Source: Paenibacillus glycinis
GTDB lineage: Bacteria; Bacillota; Bacilli; Paenibacillales; Paenibacillaceae
Direction of reading: 5' to 3'
DNA length: 64,000 bases
Assembly (NCBI RefSeq): GCF_009909185.1
Contig: NZ_JAAAMV010000002.1
Coordinates: 62,001-126,000, forward strand
This document shows, one piece after another, positions 25,998 to 35,275 of the stretch (its first letter is position 1; the number at the start of each line of letters is the position of its first letter). The notes below the pieces were generated by a model that worked only from the letters and a program-made list of their open reading frames with translations, did no database searches and was not told the DNA's origin. A program made the position numbers and the translations under genes.

Positions 25998-28178
25998 ATG
26001 ATTAAACCGATTTTGAAAACCGCCAGCCTTCTGTTACTGAGCACCACCTTCATATTCAGCACGCCTTTCTTGGATTCCGGGGCTTACGCCGACGTTTCGA
26101 GCTCGCCCCCCGTTCAGGAACAAACGCAGGCTCAGTCGCCGACGGCGATGGTCCGGCTCACCGGCCCTTCGCTTGCCGCGATCGACGAATCCTTCACCGT
26201 GAACGTATCGCTGACGGGCGCGACCGGAGCGGCGACCGCGGGTAAATTCATTTTCGAATACGACCCTTCCCTGTTCGACTACATATCCGCGGCGGCGGCC
26301 GATCCGGCCGTCAGCATTGCCGGGGAAAACGCCGAGTTCGGCAAAGTCACTATCGTGACGACGGATACGACGGGCAGCTTGACGACGGTCGGCTCCATCC
26401 TCGCCTTGACCTTCAAAGCCAAGACCGCCGCGGACCTTAGCGGCATCAGCGGCACCGTGGAACTCGGCATCGACGACGGCAGCACCGTGCAAACGCCGGA
26501 GGAGTCGCTAGCCGTTCAAATCTCCGGCGCGGCCGAGGGCGATCTAAACAGCAACAGCGTCATCGACGTCGGCGACCTCTCCGTCCTGATCAAGTATTTC
26601 GGCATCGACTCGACCGATCCGAACTGGCCGAATGCGGCCAACGGCGATTTCAACAAGGACAATGTCATCGATCTGCAGGATCTGGCTTCCCTGGGCAAAA
26701 AGGTGCTCTACGACAACGGCCAGCCGTTCCAGCTGATGGAAGCCGACATCATGAGCATTCAGAACGCCATGGCCGCCGGCAAACTGACCTCGGAGCAGCT
26801 CGTGCAGATGTATCTGGACCGGATCAACGAATACGACGACGACGTCCATTCGCTCATCACGATCAATCCGGATGCGCTGGCGACCGCGAAGGCGCTGGAC
26901 GACGAGCGCAAGGCGCAAGGCCCGCGCGGTCTGCTGCACGGCATCCCGATCATCGTCAAGGATAACTACGACACGCTCGGCATGCCGACGAGCGCCGGCT
27001 GCACCTGCCTGAAGGACAACCAAACGGTCAGCGACGCCTTCATGATCAAGAAGCTGAAGGATGCCGGAGCCATCATCCTGGCGAAAGCCAATCTGAGCGA
27101 ATTCGCCATCAACACGGACACGCTCAGCTCGCTCGGCGGGCAGACGAAAGATCCGTACGATCTGACCAAGAATCCCGGCGGCTCCAGCGGCGGCACGGGC
27201 GCGTCGCTCGCCTCCAACTTCGCCGTCGCCGGTCTCGGCACCGATACGGGCGGATCGATCCGCATTCCGTCTTCCTGGAACAGCATCGTCGGCATCCGTC
27301 CGACGATCGGACTGACGAGCCGCGACGGCATCATCCCGCTCGCGCTGTCGCAGGACGTCGGCGGGCCGATGGCCAGAACGGTATCCGACGCCGCCATCAT
27401 GCTCGACGCGGTCAGCGGCTACGATCCGAACGATATCGTCACGGCCGGCAGCGTCGGCAAGAAACCGGTCAGCTATACCAAATATTTGGACAAAAACGGC
27501 CTGAAAGGCGCGCGCATCGGCCTCGTGATGGACAGCAGCGTGATCGGAACCAACCAGGAAGTGCTCGGGCTGCTCAACAAAGCGGCCGAGGATATGCGAG
27601 ACCAAGGCGCGACGGTGGTCGGCGTCAATATCCCGAACGTGGCCGACATTTTGAAATACCCGAGTCTGAGCGGCTATGAGTTCAAATTCAACCTCAACGC
27701 CTACCTGTCCAACCCGCGCTTGGTGGATCCGGCCGTGGTCCGTTATCATTCGTTGACCGACATCATCGCTTCGGGCACCGACTTCCTGCCGTCGCTGAAC
27801 GGCACGCTCAACACGCGGAACAGCGTCGAATCGCTCGATACCCAGGAATACAAGGACATCGTGCTGTTCCGGACGCGCACGAGCCAACAGTCGCTGCTCA
27901 GCCTGATGGCCGACAACAATCTGGACGCGATCCTGTATCCGTCGACGACGGGACCGACCGGTTCGAGCTCCGGCAACGCCAACCGGCTCAGCCCCTTCTC
28001 CGGCTTCCCCGCGATCAGCGTTCCGGCCGGCTACGTGTCGAGCGGCACGCCGATCGGCATCGAGCTGCTCGGACGCCCGTACGACGAAGGCGAGCTGATC
28101 AAGCTCGGCTATGCCTACGAACAAGCGACGCATAACCGCGTGGCCCCGAAGTCGGTTCCGGCTTTGCCCGGCGATTAA
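25998..28178 (+). CDS. Secreted amidase with N-terminal cohesin-like and dockerin modules
   Basis: 726 residues from the ATG at 25998. Signal peptide to about residue 31 (SGAYA/D); cohesin-like beta domain about 50-175 (AAIDESFTVNVSLTG, AGKFIFEYDPSLFDY, TTVGSILALTFKAK); type I dockerin about 181-238, with two Ca-binding repeats GDLNSNSVIDVGDLSVLIKY and GDFNKDNVIDLQDLASLGKK; then an amidase-signature domain with Lys321 (IPIIVKDNYDT), cis-Ser396 (NPGGSSGG) and Ser420 (GLGTDTGGSIRIP). The triad is complete, so hydrolysis of an amide outside the cell is expected; the substrate is unknown. Next to an SLH-anchored cohesin protein, so display on the surface through dockerin-cohesin contact is likely. 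Confidence 0.88.
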   Translation: MIKPILKTASLLLLSTTFIFSTPFLDSGAYADVSSSPPVQEQTQAQSPTAMVRLTGPSLAAIDESFTVNVSLTGATGAATAGKFIFEYDPSLFDYISAAAADPAVSIAGENAEFGKVTIVTTDTTGSLTTVGSILALTFKAKTAADLSGISGTVELGIDDGSTVQTPEESLAVQISGAAEGDLNSNSVIDVGDLSVLIKYFGIDSTDPNWPNAANGDFNKDNVIDLQDLASLGKKVLYDNGQPFQLMEADIMSIQNAMAAGKLTSEQLVQMYLDRINEYDDDVHSLITINPDALATAKALDDERKAQGPRGLLHGIPIIVKDNYDTLGMPTSAGCTCLKDNQTVSDAFMIKKLKDAGAIILAKANLSEFAINTDTLSSLGGQTKDPYDLTKNPGGSSGGTGASLASNFAVAGLGTDTGGSIRIPSSWNSIVGIRPTIGLTSRDGIIPLALSQDVGGPMARTVSDAAIMLDAVSGYDPNDIVTAGSVGKKPVSYTKYLDKNGLKGARIGLVMDSSVIGTNQEVLGLLNKAAEDMRDQGATVVGVNIPNVADILKYPSLSGYEFKFNLNAYLSNPRLVDPAVVRYHSLTDIIASGTDFLPSLNGTLNTRNSVESLDTQEYKDIVLFRTRTSQQSLLSLMADNNLDAILYPSTTGPTGSSSGNANRLSPFSGFPAISVPAGYVSSGTPIGIELLGRPYDEGELIKLGYAYEQATHNRVAPKSVPALPGD

Positions 28179-28295
28179 GCTTAACGGAACGTGACCGGAG
28201 CGCGGAGAGACGGACAAGACCCGAATCCCCGCCTCCCGCTTCTCCCGGCCTCGCGTTCGCCGGCGTTTTACTATACGAGAAAGGACGAACCACTT

Positions 28296-29945
28296 ATGGC
28301 GCGTAAACGACTTTCCCTGCTTGCGACGATCTGCTTGGCGATCGCCATGCTCGTCCCCCGATACGCGATGGCCGCGGCCGAATCGCCTTCCTTTTCCGTG
28401 GTGTCCGACAACAATGCCGTGAACAGCGGCGACGAAATCACGGTGACGGTTAAAGGAAGCGGCCTGCAAGACCTGTATGCCTTCGAACTGCACGTGTACT
28501 ACGATACCGCTCTGCTGACGTTCGAGACGGGCAGCGAGAAGACGGCCGCGGTCGGCTTCGGTACGCCGGTCAAGGTCATCGACGACGGCGGCGGCGAGTC
28601 GCATCTCGTGTTCGCCCACACCAAGACGGGAAGCTCGCCCGGCGACAGCGGCGATCTCGATCTGGCGTCCTTCACGTTCAAGGCGGCCGCCAATGGCATG
28701 GCCAACGTCGAGGTCAGAGAGATCCGGCTCGTCGATTCCCGGCTCGCAGCGAGTTCCGTTGCCGACGATTACCGCACCGCGATCCAGATTGGACCGTCAA
28801 GCGGCACCGGCACGGGCCCGATCGGCGGATCCTCCGGGGGCACGACCGCCGATCCGGCAGGCACGTTAACCGTCACGAACGATCAATTGCAGGATGACGG
28901 CACCGGCCATGCAACGGTCAATGTTCCGGAATCGGCTACCGTGATCAAGCTGCCCGCCAATGCGGGCGAGCTGCTCGGGAAAGCCGCGCTGAACGTCGTC
29001 ACTTCAAACAAGGCCGCGCTGGACATCCCGGCCGGCGTGTTCGCCGAGCTGAAGCGGCCATTGACAGCGGCGCAGCTGCAAGGCGGCTCCATCGCCTTGA
29101 TCGTCAAGCCGGTCGCTGGCAAAGATACGCCCGCGCTTGGCACGGACGCTACGCTTAGCGGTGGCCGCGTATTCGAGCTGAAGCTGCAATGGATCGCGGC
29201 GGACGGCACCGCGTACGACCTGCATCAGTTCAGCCAGCCCGTAACGCTTCGCTTGCCGGTCGACGCTTCGATCGATCCGAAGCTGGCGTCCATCTTCTAT
29301 CTCCCCGATAGCGGTAAGCCGGAATTCATCGGCGGGACGTACGAGAATGGCGTCTATGTCGCGCAGATCACGCATTTCAGTTCCTACGCGTTGATCGAGA
29401 TCGACAAGCATTTCTCCGATGTGCCCGCCGGCTACTGGGCTTCCGGCGTTATCAAGGAGCTCTTCGCGAAGCAGATCGTGACCGGCACGACGGACGCCGC
29501 CTTCGAGCCGGCCCGCAGCATCACGCGCGCCGAATTTACCGCGCTGCTCGTCCGGGCGCTTGGCTTGAAGGCGGAAGGAACGCCGGCCTTCGCGGATATC
29601 CCCGCCGGCGCCTGGTATGCGGCCGACGTTGCCGCCGCTTACAAAGCCGGCATCGTGCAAGGCGTAAGCAGCACGGCGTTCGCTCCCGGCGCCGATATCA
29701 CCCGGCAGGAAATGGTCACGCTCGCGATGCGGGGCTATGCATTATTGAACGGCAAGCCTGCGGTTACGGCGACCGCTCCGTTCAAGGACGAAGCCTCCAT
29801 CGCCGCGTGGGCGCTGGATAACGTCAACAAGGCCGCGTCGCTCGGTCTCGTCCAAGGACGGGCGGCGGGCGAATTCGTACCGCTTGGCACCTCGACCCGC
29901 GCCGAAGCCGCGCAAATGATTTACGGCGTATGGAATAAGCTGTAA
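28296..29945 (+). CDS. Surface protein: cohesin-like domain plus three SLH domains
   Basis: 549 residues from the ATG at 28296 (AAGGA ten bases upstream). Signal peptide 1-27 (RYAMA/A). A cohesin-like domain spans about 30-165 (NNAVNSGDEITVTVKGSGLQ, LYAFELHVYYDTALLTFETG, DSGDLDLASFTFKA). A Gly/Ser/Thr-rich linker follows, then a beta-rich region of unknown family (about 180-365) and three SLH repeats from about 371 (HFSDVPAGYWASGVIKELF, TRAEFTALLVRALG, TRQEMVTLAMRGYA, STRAEAAQMIYGVW). SLH repeats bind pyruvylated wall polymers. This is the layout of an anchoring scaffoldin with one cohesin. It lies 117 bp after the dockerin-amidase gene. Confidence 0.88.
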   Translation: MARKRLSLLATICLAIAMLVPRYAMAAAESPSFSVVSDNNAVNSGDEITVTVKGSGLQDLYAFELHVYYDTALLTFETGSEKTAAVGFGTPVKVIDDGGGESHLVFAHTKTGSSPGDSGDLDLASFTFKAAANGMANVEVREIRLVDSRLAASSVADDYRTAIQIGPSSGTGTGPIGGSSGGTTADPAGTLTVTNDQLQDDGTGHATVNVPESATVIKLPANAGELLGKAALNVVTSNKAALDIPAGVFAELKRPLTAAQLQGGSIALIVKPVAGKDTPALGTDATLSGGRVFELKLQWIAADGTAYDLHQFSQPVTLRLPVDASIDPKLASIFYLPDSGKPEFIGGTYENGVYVAQITHFSSYALIEIDKHFSDVPAGYWASGVIKELFAKQIVTGTTDAAFEPARSITRAEFTALLVRALGLKAEGTPAFADIPAGAWYAADVAAAYKAGIVQGVSSTAFAPGADITRQEMVTLAMRGYALLNGKPAVTATAPFKDEASIAAWALDNVNKAASLGLVQGRAAGEFVPLGTSTRAEAAQMIYGVWNKL

Positions 29946-30000
29946 ATCGGCTCAACGGAGCGAATCGAAGAGATGCCGCCCGCGGCAGCACGGAAACGGC

Positions 30001-30044
30001 AAAAACGGAAGGGAACCTGTCCATCGGTTTCCTTCCGTTTTTTT
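30001..30044 (+). terminator. Terminator after the SLH protein gene
   Basis: AAAACGGAAGG pairs with CCTTCCGTTTT and is followed by further T. The remaining 30045-30262 holds no gene that I can support. Confidence 0.85.
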
Positions 30045-30262
30045 GCGTTTATTTGCAAGTCGCGGATCTCGGGAGCACGTTCCCGTTCCCGCCTGGATTC
30101 GCATTCTCCCGCCCTACTGCCTCGGAGTACGATTCCTAGACCTGCCATTGGCAGCCGCTGTTTCGCGCTTAACGAATCGCCCTTCGAATGCGAGAAAAAC
30201 GCGCAAGCCGGCGGTCAACGGCGTACGCGTTTTATTTAGGCTGTTTATCGCCGCCCACAATT

Positions 30263-30823
30263 TCAAAATCGAAACCGCGCGTGGCCATTCTTGTTAAATG
30301 CATGAAAGCCCTCCAGACGAAGCAATTCCTCCTTGACCTTCAGTCCGCCCCTGAAGCCGGTGAGCGCGTCGTTTTTGCCGATGACGCGATGGCACGGAAT
30401 GACGATGGGAACGGGATTCGCCCCGTTCGCCGCGCCTACCGCCCGAACCGCCTTGGGATGGCCTACGGCGCCGGCGAGCTCCGAATAACTGCGAGTCTGG
30501 CCGAAAGGAATCCGGGTCAGCGCCTCCCAGACGGCCATTTGAAAATCGGTGCCGCGCAGATCGAACGGCAATTCGAATGCGGTGCGCTCTCCGTCGAGGT
30601 ACTCCCGAAGCTGGCGGACGTAAGCGGACATCCGCTCCGGCGCCTGGATCAGCACGGCATTCCCAATCTTTCGCTCCGCCCATGCCCGCAGCGTGGCGAA
30701 CGATTCGTTCGGCAGCGTGATCGCGCATAATCCGCGCTCGGTCGCGGCCAGATAAAGCGGCTGGTCTTGGAACGACGAATGCAGGAAGCTTTCCCAATAG
30801 ACTTCGGTTGCGTTTCTGCTCAT
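30263..30823 (-). CDS. ogt: Methylated-DNA--protein-cysteine methyltransferase
   Basis: 186 residues. The active-site motif IPCHRVIGKN is present with the acceptor Cys, after the helix-turn-helix GQTRSYSELAGAVGHPKAVR and RAVGAANGANPVPIV. An N-terminal alpha/beta domain precedes it. It transfers alkyl groups from O6-alkylguanine or O4-alkylthymine to itself. Lacks an Ada-type regulatory domain. Transcribed alone; nothing visible on regulation. Confidence 0.93.
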   Translation of the reverse strand: MSRNATEVYWESFLHSSFQDQPLYLAATERGLCAITLPNESFATLRAWAERKIGNAVLIQAPERMSAYVRQLREYLDGERTAFELPFDLRGTDFQMAVWEALTRIPFGQTRSYSELAGAVGHPKAVRAVGAANGANPVPIVIPCHRVIGKNDALTGFRGGLKVKEELLRLEGFHAFNKNGHARFRF

Positions 30824-31034
30824 GATGGTCTCCTTCTTCTAATCGCGATACCGTGAATCTATCACACGCCGTGCCTGGCGGCAAGGGCATGCAAGCCTCC
30901 GGATCAACCGCGCATCGCAAAATGAACGGCGCCGTCGATTGAAGAGCCCTAAAGAACGGGCATTATCAAAACGAGGCCGGCGGCGGCAGCGGCGCCGTCT
31001 AAGGTTCAGCTTTATTTTGCCGGCAAGCGCAGAC

Positions 31035-31068
31035 GAAAAAAAGCCAAGTCTCGACCGAGACTTGGCTG
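31035..31068 (-). terminator. Terminator of the MFS transporter gene
   Basis: AGCCAAGTCTCG / CGAGACTTGGCT stem with A run on the plus strand, downstream of the minus-strand gene ending at 31082. Confidence 0.88.
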
Positions 31069-31081
31069 GAGGAAAGAAAAA

Positions 31082-32656
31082 TCACATCATTTCGGCTTCG
31101 ACCTTAACCGCCGGCGCGCCTTCCGCGCGTTTCGGCATCCGCAGCTTGCCGTAGAAGATCGCCGCGACCAGACCGATCAGGACCACGACGATCCCGATGA
31201 CGAATACCGAGGTCACCGCGTCGCTCAAAATGTTTTGCAGCGCCGAAAGCAGTTTGGCCGGTATTTGCGCCTTCACTTCCGGTTGAAGCAACGATTGCGG
31301 GTTGCCCAGCTGAGCGAACTGATCGGCGGGAATGTCTTGGAAATCGTTTCGAATGTCCGCGATTCCGCTCGTCATCTTGCTGGACATGATCACGCCCATG
31401 ATGGCGACGCCGACCGTGCCGCCGATGGAACGCGTGAACTGCGTCGTAGACGTGGCAACCCCCCGAAGGTCATGGCCGACGGCGCTTTGCGCGGCGATCG
31501 TCAGAACCGGCATCAACGCGCCCATGCCGCCGCCGACGACGATCATGTAGAGGATCAGCTCGAAGCTGCTCGTATTGACGCTCATCTGCGACATGAAGAA
31601 GTATCCGACCGTCATGACGGCCATCGCGGTCACGACGATCGACCGGTAGCTGACCTTCGTAATGAGCCGGCCGCCGATAATGCTGGATAGGATCAACGAC
31701 AGCATCAGCGGCGTCAGAATATACCCGGAATTCGAAGCCGACGTGCCGATGACGGCTTGCGAGAACAACGGGATGTACGTGATCGCGCCGAACATGCCCA
31801 TCCCCATCATGAAGCCCACGACGCTCGATACCGAGATCGCGCGCACGCTGAACAGCTTCAGCGGAATAATCGGTTCTTTGACGATTCGTTCGATCCAGAG
31901 GAATGCCAAAATCAGCACGATGCTGGCGCCGAATAAGCCGAGAATCTGCGGGGAATCCCAAGCGTACTTCGTCATGCCGCCTTCGGCCGTGCCGCCGCTG
32001 CCGCCCATCTCGATGGCGAGGAGGAACGCGACGACCGCGCCGGTAAGCGTGGCGGCACCGCCCCAGTCGATCGATTTCTTCTCGGTGCTTTTGGATTCCT
32101 TGAGCGAGACGGATAAAATAATGGCCGCGAAAATACCGAACGGAAGATTGATGTAAAAAATCCATTGCCATGCCAGGTGGTCGACGATGAAGCCGCCGAC
32201 AGCCGGGCCGAGCACGCTCGACAAGCCGAACACGGCGCCGAAGATGCCCTGCATCTTGCCGCGGCGGTCCGGAGGGAAAATATCGCCGATGATCGTCATG
32301 GCGATCGGCATCAAGGCGCCCGCCCCGATCCCTTGAATCGCGCGGAAGACGATCAATTGCGTCATGTCGTGCGACAAGCCGCAGAGCGCGGAGCCGACCA
32401 GGAAGAGCGCCATCCCGATCAGGTAGACGAGCCGTCTGCCGAACAAATCCGCCAGTTTGCCGAAGATCGGCACGGCCGTCGTCGAGGTTAGCATATAAAT
32501 CGTGAATACCCAGCTGTACAAGTTGAATCCGTTCAATTCGGCTATGACATGCGGCATGGCGGTCGACACGATCGTTTGATCGAGCGATCCGAGCAGCAGG
32601 CCAAGCATAAGCCCGGTCACGATCCAACGGATCTGCCGAGGACTGATGTTCGTCAT
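31082..32656 (-). CDS. DHA2-family drug efflux MFS transporter (14 TMS, EmrB/QacA type)
   Basis: 524 residues. The start at 32656 overlaps the marR stop as ATGA. Family motifs: LDQTIVSTAMPHVIAELNG in helix 1, the MFS motif A GKLADLFGRRLVYLIG, and LGPAVGGFIVDHLAWQWIFY (motif C region, characteristic of DHA2). About 14 hydrophobic segments. It exports drugs or toxic compounds by proton antiport. The coupled MarR gene suggests repression relieved by the exported compound. Confidence 0.92.
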   Translation of the reverse strand: MTNISPRQIRWIVTGLMLGLLLGSLDQTIVSTAMPHVIAELNGFNLYSWVFTIYMLTSTTAVPIFGKLADLFGRRLVYLIGMALFLVGSALCGLSHDMTQLIVFRAIQGIGAGALMPIAMTIIGDIFPPDRRGKMQGIFGAVFGLSSVLGPAVGGFIVDHLAWQWIFYINLPFGIFAAIILSVSLKESKSTEKKSIDWGGAATLTGAVVAFLLAIEMGGSGGTAEGGMTKYAWDSPQILGLFGASIVLILAFLWIERIVKEPIIPLKLFSVRAISVSSVVGFMMGMGMFGAITYIPLFSQAVIGTSASNSGYILTPLMLSLILSSIIGGRLITKVSYRSIVVTAMAVMTVGYFFMSQMSVNTSSFELILYMIVVGGGMGALMPVLTIAAQSAVGHDLRGVATSTTQFTRSIGGTVGVAIMGVIMSSKMTSGIADIRNDFQDIPADQFAQLGNPQSLLQPEVKAQIPAKLLSALQNILSDAVTSVFVIGIVVVLIGLVAAIFYGKLRMPKRAEGAPAVKVEAEMM

Positions 32657-33156
32657 CGTTCCACTTCCTTGTTGTGAGTTGATTTGTCGTCCAGCGCATC
32701 CAGCAGCAGCTTGAACGCATCCAGGACGACGTCCAGTTTGGACTCTTCCAGCTGCCCGACGATGCCCGTGAACCATTCGTTGCGCCGTTGCCTGGTCAAG
32801 GTAACGGTCTCTTTGCCCTTCGCCGTCAAACTAAGCCGAACGACTCGGCGGTCGTCCTCTTGGCGCGCGCGTTCCACGAGGCCGAGCGCGGTCAGCTTGT
32901 CGGTCAGCCCGGTCGCCGCGCCCGACGTGATGCCGAGAATCTTGGCGACGTCGTTGACCCGGCAGGTTTCGGCATGATGCAGGTAAAACAGGACGAATAT
33001 CTGGCCGTTCGCCAGATGCAGCGGGTTTTCCACCGTTTTCAGGCTGTTCTTCGCCTTCTGGGACCACCGTTCCATAATAAGCTGCAGCTCGGAGAGTTTG
33101 GCTTCTTTCGTGCTTGAATCTCCTATCGTTTTCTCCCTCCGTTCAGAGCATGACAT
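32653..33156 (-). CDS. MarR-family transcriptional regulator
   Basis: About 167 residues from the ATG at 33156; the ribosome binding site there is poor and internal starts are possible. The winged helix is clear: VNDVAKILGITSGAATGLTD as recognition region, then LVERARQEDDRRVVRLSLTA as the wing. It overlaps the efflux gene by four bases. A near-perfect 29-bp dyad lies 27 bp upstream of the start and is the likely operator. Probable autorepressor of the marR-mfs operon. Confidence 0.9.
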   Translation of the reverse strand: MSCSERREKTIGDSSTKEAKLSELQLIMERWSQKAKNSLKTVENPLHLANGQIFVLFYLHHAETCRVNDVAKILGITSGAATGLTDKLTALGLVERARQEDDRRVVRLSLTAKGKETVTLTRQRRNEWFTGIVGQLEESKLDVVLDAFKLLLDALDDKSTHNKEVER

Positions 33157-33182
33157 CCATCGCGCGGCCGATATCTTGTCGC

Positions 33183-33211
33183 TTAAATAACTTAGCGATT
33201 AAGATATTTAA
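33183..33211 (-). promoter_or_regulatory. Probable MarR operator and promoter
   Basis: TTAAATAACTTA (33183-33194) and TAAGATATTTAA (33200-33211) form an 11-of-12 dyad around GCGAT. A TTGACA (complement of 33243-33248) with TATAAC 15 bp downstream lies just upstream and is a candidate promoter. The position between promoter and start codon suits repression. Confidence 0.6.
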
Positions 33212-33333
33212 CTTCTAAGACGTTATAACAAATCAAGTTATATGTCAATAGTTATATATAAAATCCAACCTTCCCAAACGAAAAAGGACCCCCGTTCCGG
33301 CCGCGCTGCGGACAAGAACAAGGATCCGTTCGT

Positions 33334-33594
33334 TTAGTGCCTTGGGTAGTTCACTTGCATGATATCCATGAAAGGCACCTTCTCCATCCCTTCGGACGTC
33401 GCCACGTGGACCTTCCCGGTCCGCGAGTCCATCGCGATGATCTGCCCTTGCACCGACTCGTCCTTCCCCCACACCGACAACACGATCGTCGTCTCCTCGT
33501 GGAAGGCCTCGCTCAATTGATTGCCTAATTCCTCCAGCACGAATTCGTCCCGCGTCGGACGTTTCGGAATCTTGGGTTTTGCCAACTTACTCAC
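33334..33594 (-). CDS. YolD-like family protein
   Basis: 86 residues or slightly fewer: the open frame starts with GTG at 33594, but GGAG is better spaced for a TTG four codons later. The core TTIVLSVWGKDESVQGQIIA, then MDSRTGKVHVATSEGMEKVP and FMDIMQV, fits the YolD-like fold, a small beta-barrel often found near UV-repair polymerase genes. No polymerase is nearby. Function unknown. Confidence 0.75.
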   Translation of the reverse strand: MSKLAKPKIPKRPTRDEFVLEELGNQLSEAFHEETTIVLSVWGKDESVQGQIIAMDSRTGKVHVATSEGMEKVPFMDIMQVNYPRH

Positions 33595-33749
33595 GCTCCG
33601 CTAGTTCTACTTGTATAAAGCCTAACTTCTAGTATACAACAGAACGGGCCTTCAGCGGCATAGTTCGAGACATTTCTCTGTTAGACAAATACGTACGGGT
33701 CCTGCGGCTTTTTCTTAAATCGCGGCCGATCACCTGTCACTTCTTAATT

Positions 33750-35111
33750 TTATTTGGAAGAAGCGGCTGCAACTTCCCGCAAAGCAACATAGTTTATTCT
33801 AATGTTTCTTAATTTTTCAGTCTCTCGATACTCTTCAGCTGCGGCGGTCTTAATAAACTCGACTGTTTCGTCATGATTTCTTTTAATAACTTCCTCAATC
33901 TCGTTTAACGAAACGTTAAAATATTCTCTTCTGCTATTAATAGCATTTACCTTTCGCGATTCGAATTCTCTATGTAAGGCCGTTTCTAATCTTGGAGCAT
34001 CATTTGAAAAAATCATAGCATGAACATCGAAATTAAATGGAACCGACGCATCTCCAAGTTCACTAACTCTATCATAAGGATCTAATCTTCTCGTCATTCC
34101 AATTTTATAAATATCATTTCCGAATGAGCCAATATTCGAGATAATATATACATACCCCGCTCTTTGGTTGGCCTCACGGTAATCAACCTCTTTAATTTGC
34201 TTTTCGATTTCGACTAATTGCGATTGTAATTCATTTATCTTACTTTGAAGCAGTTGTTTTTCATCCTCGTTTTCGCAATCACTAAACTGCTTTTTTGCTC
34301 GATCAAGCGCATTTAAGTAATGCTTTTTTTCTTTCTCTGCCGTTTTCCGTACTTCTTCTATTTCACGTTGAAGCTTGGCCTCTTCTCGCATTTGCTCTTT
34401 CAGCATTTTCTGTGTCTCTTTTTCCTCTTGTTTTTTTAATTGATATTCATAAGCCAAATGCAATTCTTCCAATTTGTATTTTTTGTATTGAGGAGAAATA
34501 AGCACATTCATTATTTTCCCAAGCTTATTAATCGTTTCAAACGACTTATTTATGCGTTTTTCGCTTAATTCGATGTTATTGAATTTCACTCCGTCGACAC
34601 ATGCGTCGCATTCGTTATTAAAAGAACGAAGTAGAAGTTTAATCATGTCGTTTACCATTTTTCGCCCTTCGGCTACGTTGTTATTTACCGTCCAGTTTTG
34701 ATTTCCGGATGCCGCCTTCCCTTCTCTAATCATATCTTTTTGTTTATTTCTAATTTGTTCAAGGCGTGACTTGTATTCTTCACTATTTTCCAAATCATAC
34801 TTTGTCTTATATAGAGCAAAAGACTCCATAAGTAAAATGTCATCTAAGACAAGGACCTCGTTCAACTTTTGATTAATGTCAGCATTAATAAGTTCAGATT
34901 TATGATCGATTATTTTTAAATTATTGTTTCTTTCTTGGACTTCATCATTGAGTGAAGCGATTTCTTACTGTAATTCCAAGATTGTTCTATGCTCAGGTTG
35001 AAGAAGAGACATGAGTTGCTCGTTCTGCGCGTTTAATGCAGTAATATGATCTCTTGTTTTATTGAGTTCGACTTTGATGCTTTTTATCCGAAAAAAATCC
35101 ATGAAACTCAT
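33750..35111 (-). pseudogene. DUF4041 / T5orf172 (GIY-YIG-like) coiled-coil protein gene, interrupted by one stop codon
   Basis: The frame begins at an ATG at 35111 (GGGAG seven bases upstream): MSFMDFFRIKSIKVELNKTR, 48 codons, then TAA at 34965-34967, then stays open in the same frame to 33750. Past the stop come a coiled coil, a DUF4041-type region (LEELHLAYEYQLKKQEEKE), another long coiled coil, and a C-terminal T5orf172 domain: AGYVYIISNIGSFGNDIYKI, MTRRLDPYDRVSELGDASVP, FHVHAMIFS-like FDVHAMIFSNDAPRLETAL, REYFNV. That domain is a GIY-YIG nuclease relative found in phages and mobile DNA. A restart at TTG 34865 could still give 371 residues. AT-rich compared with both neighbours, so probably acquired. 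Confidence 0.75.
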
Positions 35112-35213
35112 GTAATAACTCCCCATTCCAAATGTTATTTTTCCATATTAATGCGTGACTATTAAATCATACCATTTTTAGTTCCAATGTACTATTTTCC
35201 TATAAACGAATTC

Positions 35214-35242
35214 AAAAAACCACTGACAATAATGTCAGTGGT
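35214..35242 (-). terminator. Terminator of the aldo/keto reductase gene
   Basis: ACCACTGACA/TGTCAGTGGT stem, T run on the minus strand, 34 bp after the stop at 35276. Confidence 0.85.
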
Positions 35243-35275
35243 CATGCTGAATATCTCTTTTTATTAAGACCGTAT

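Noticed and set aside
26544..28619. 691-codon minus-strand open frame opposite the amidase
   Set aside because: No recognisable motif, while the plus strand has signal peptide, dockerin and a complete amidase triad.
33216..33260. AT-rich palindromic-looking stretch with CAATAG and TTATAT upstream of marR
   Set aside because: Arms do not match the CATAA/TTATG core; the stretch is better read as the marR promoter.
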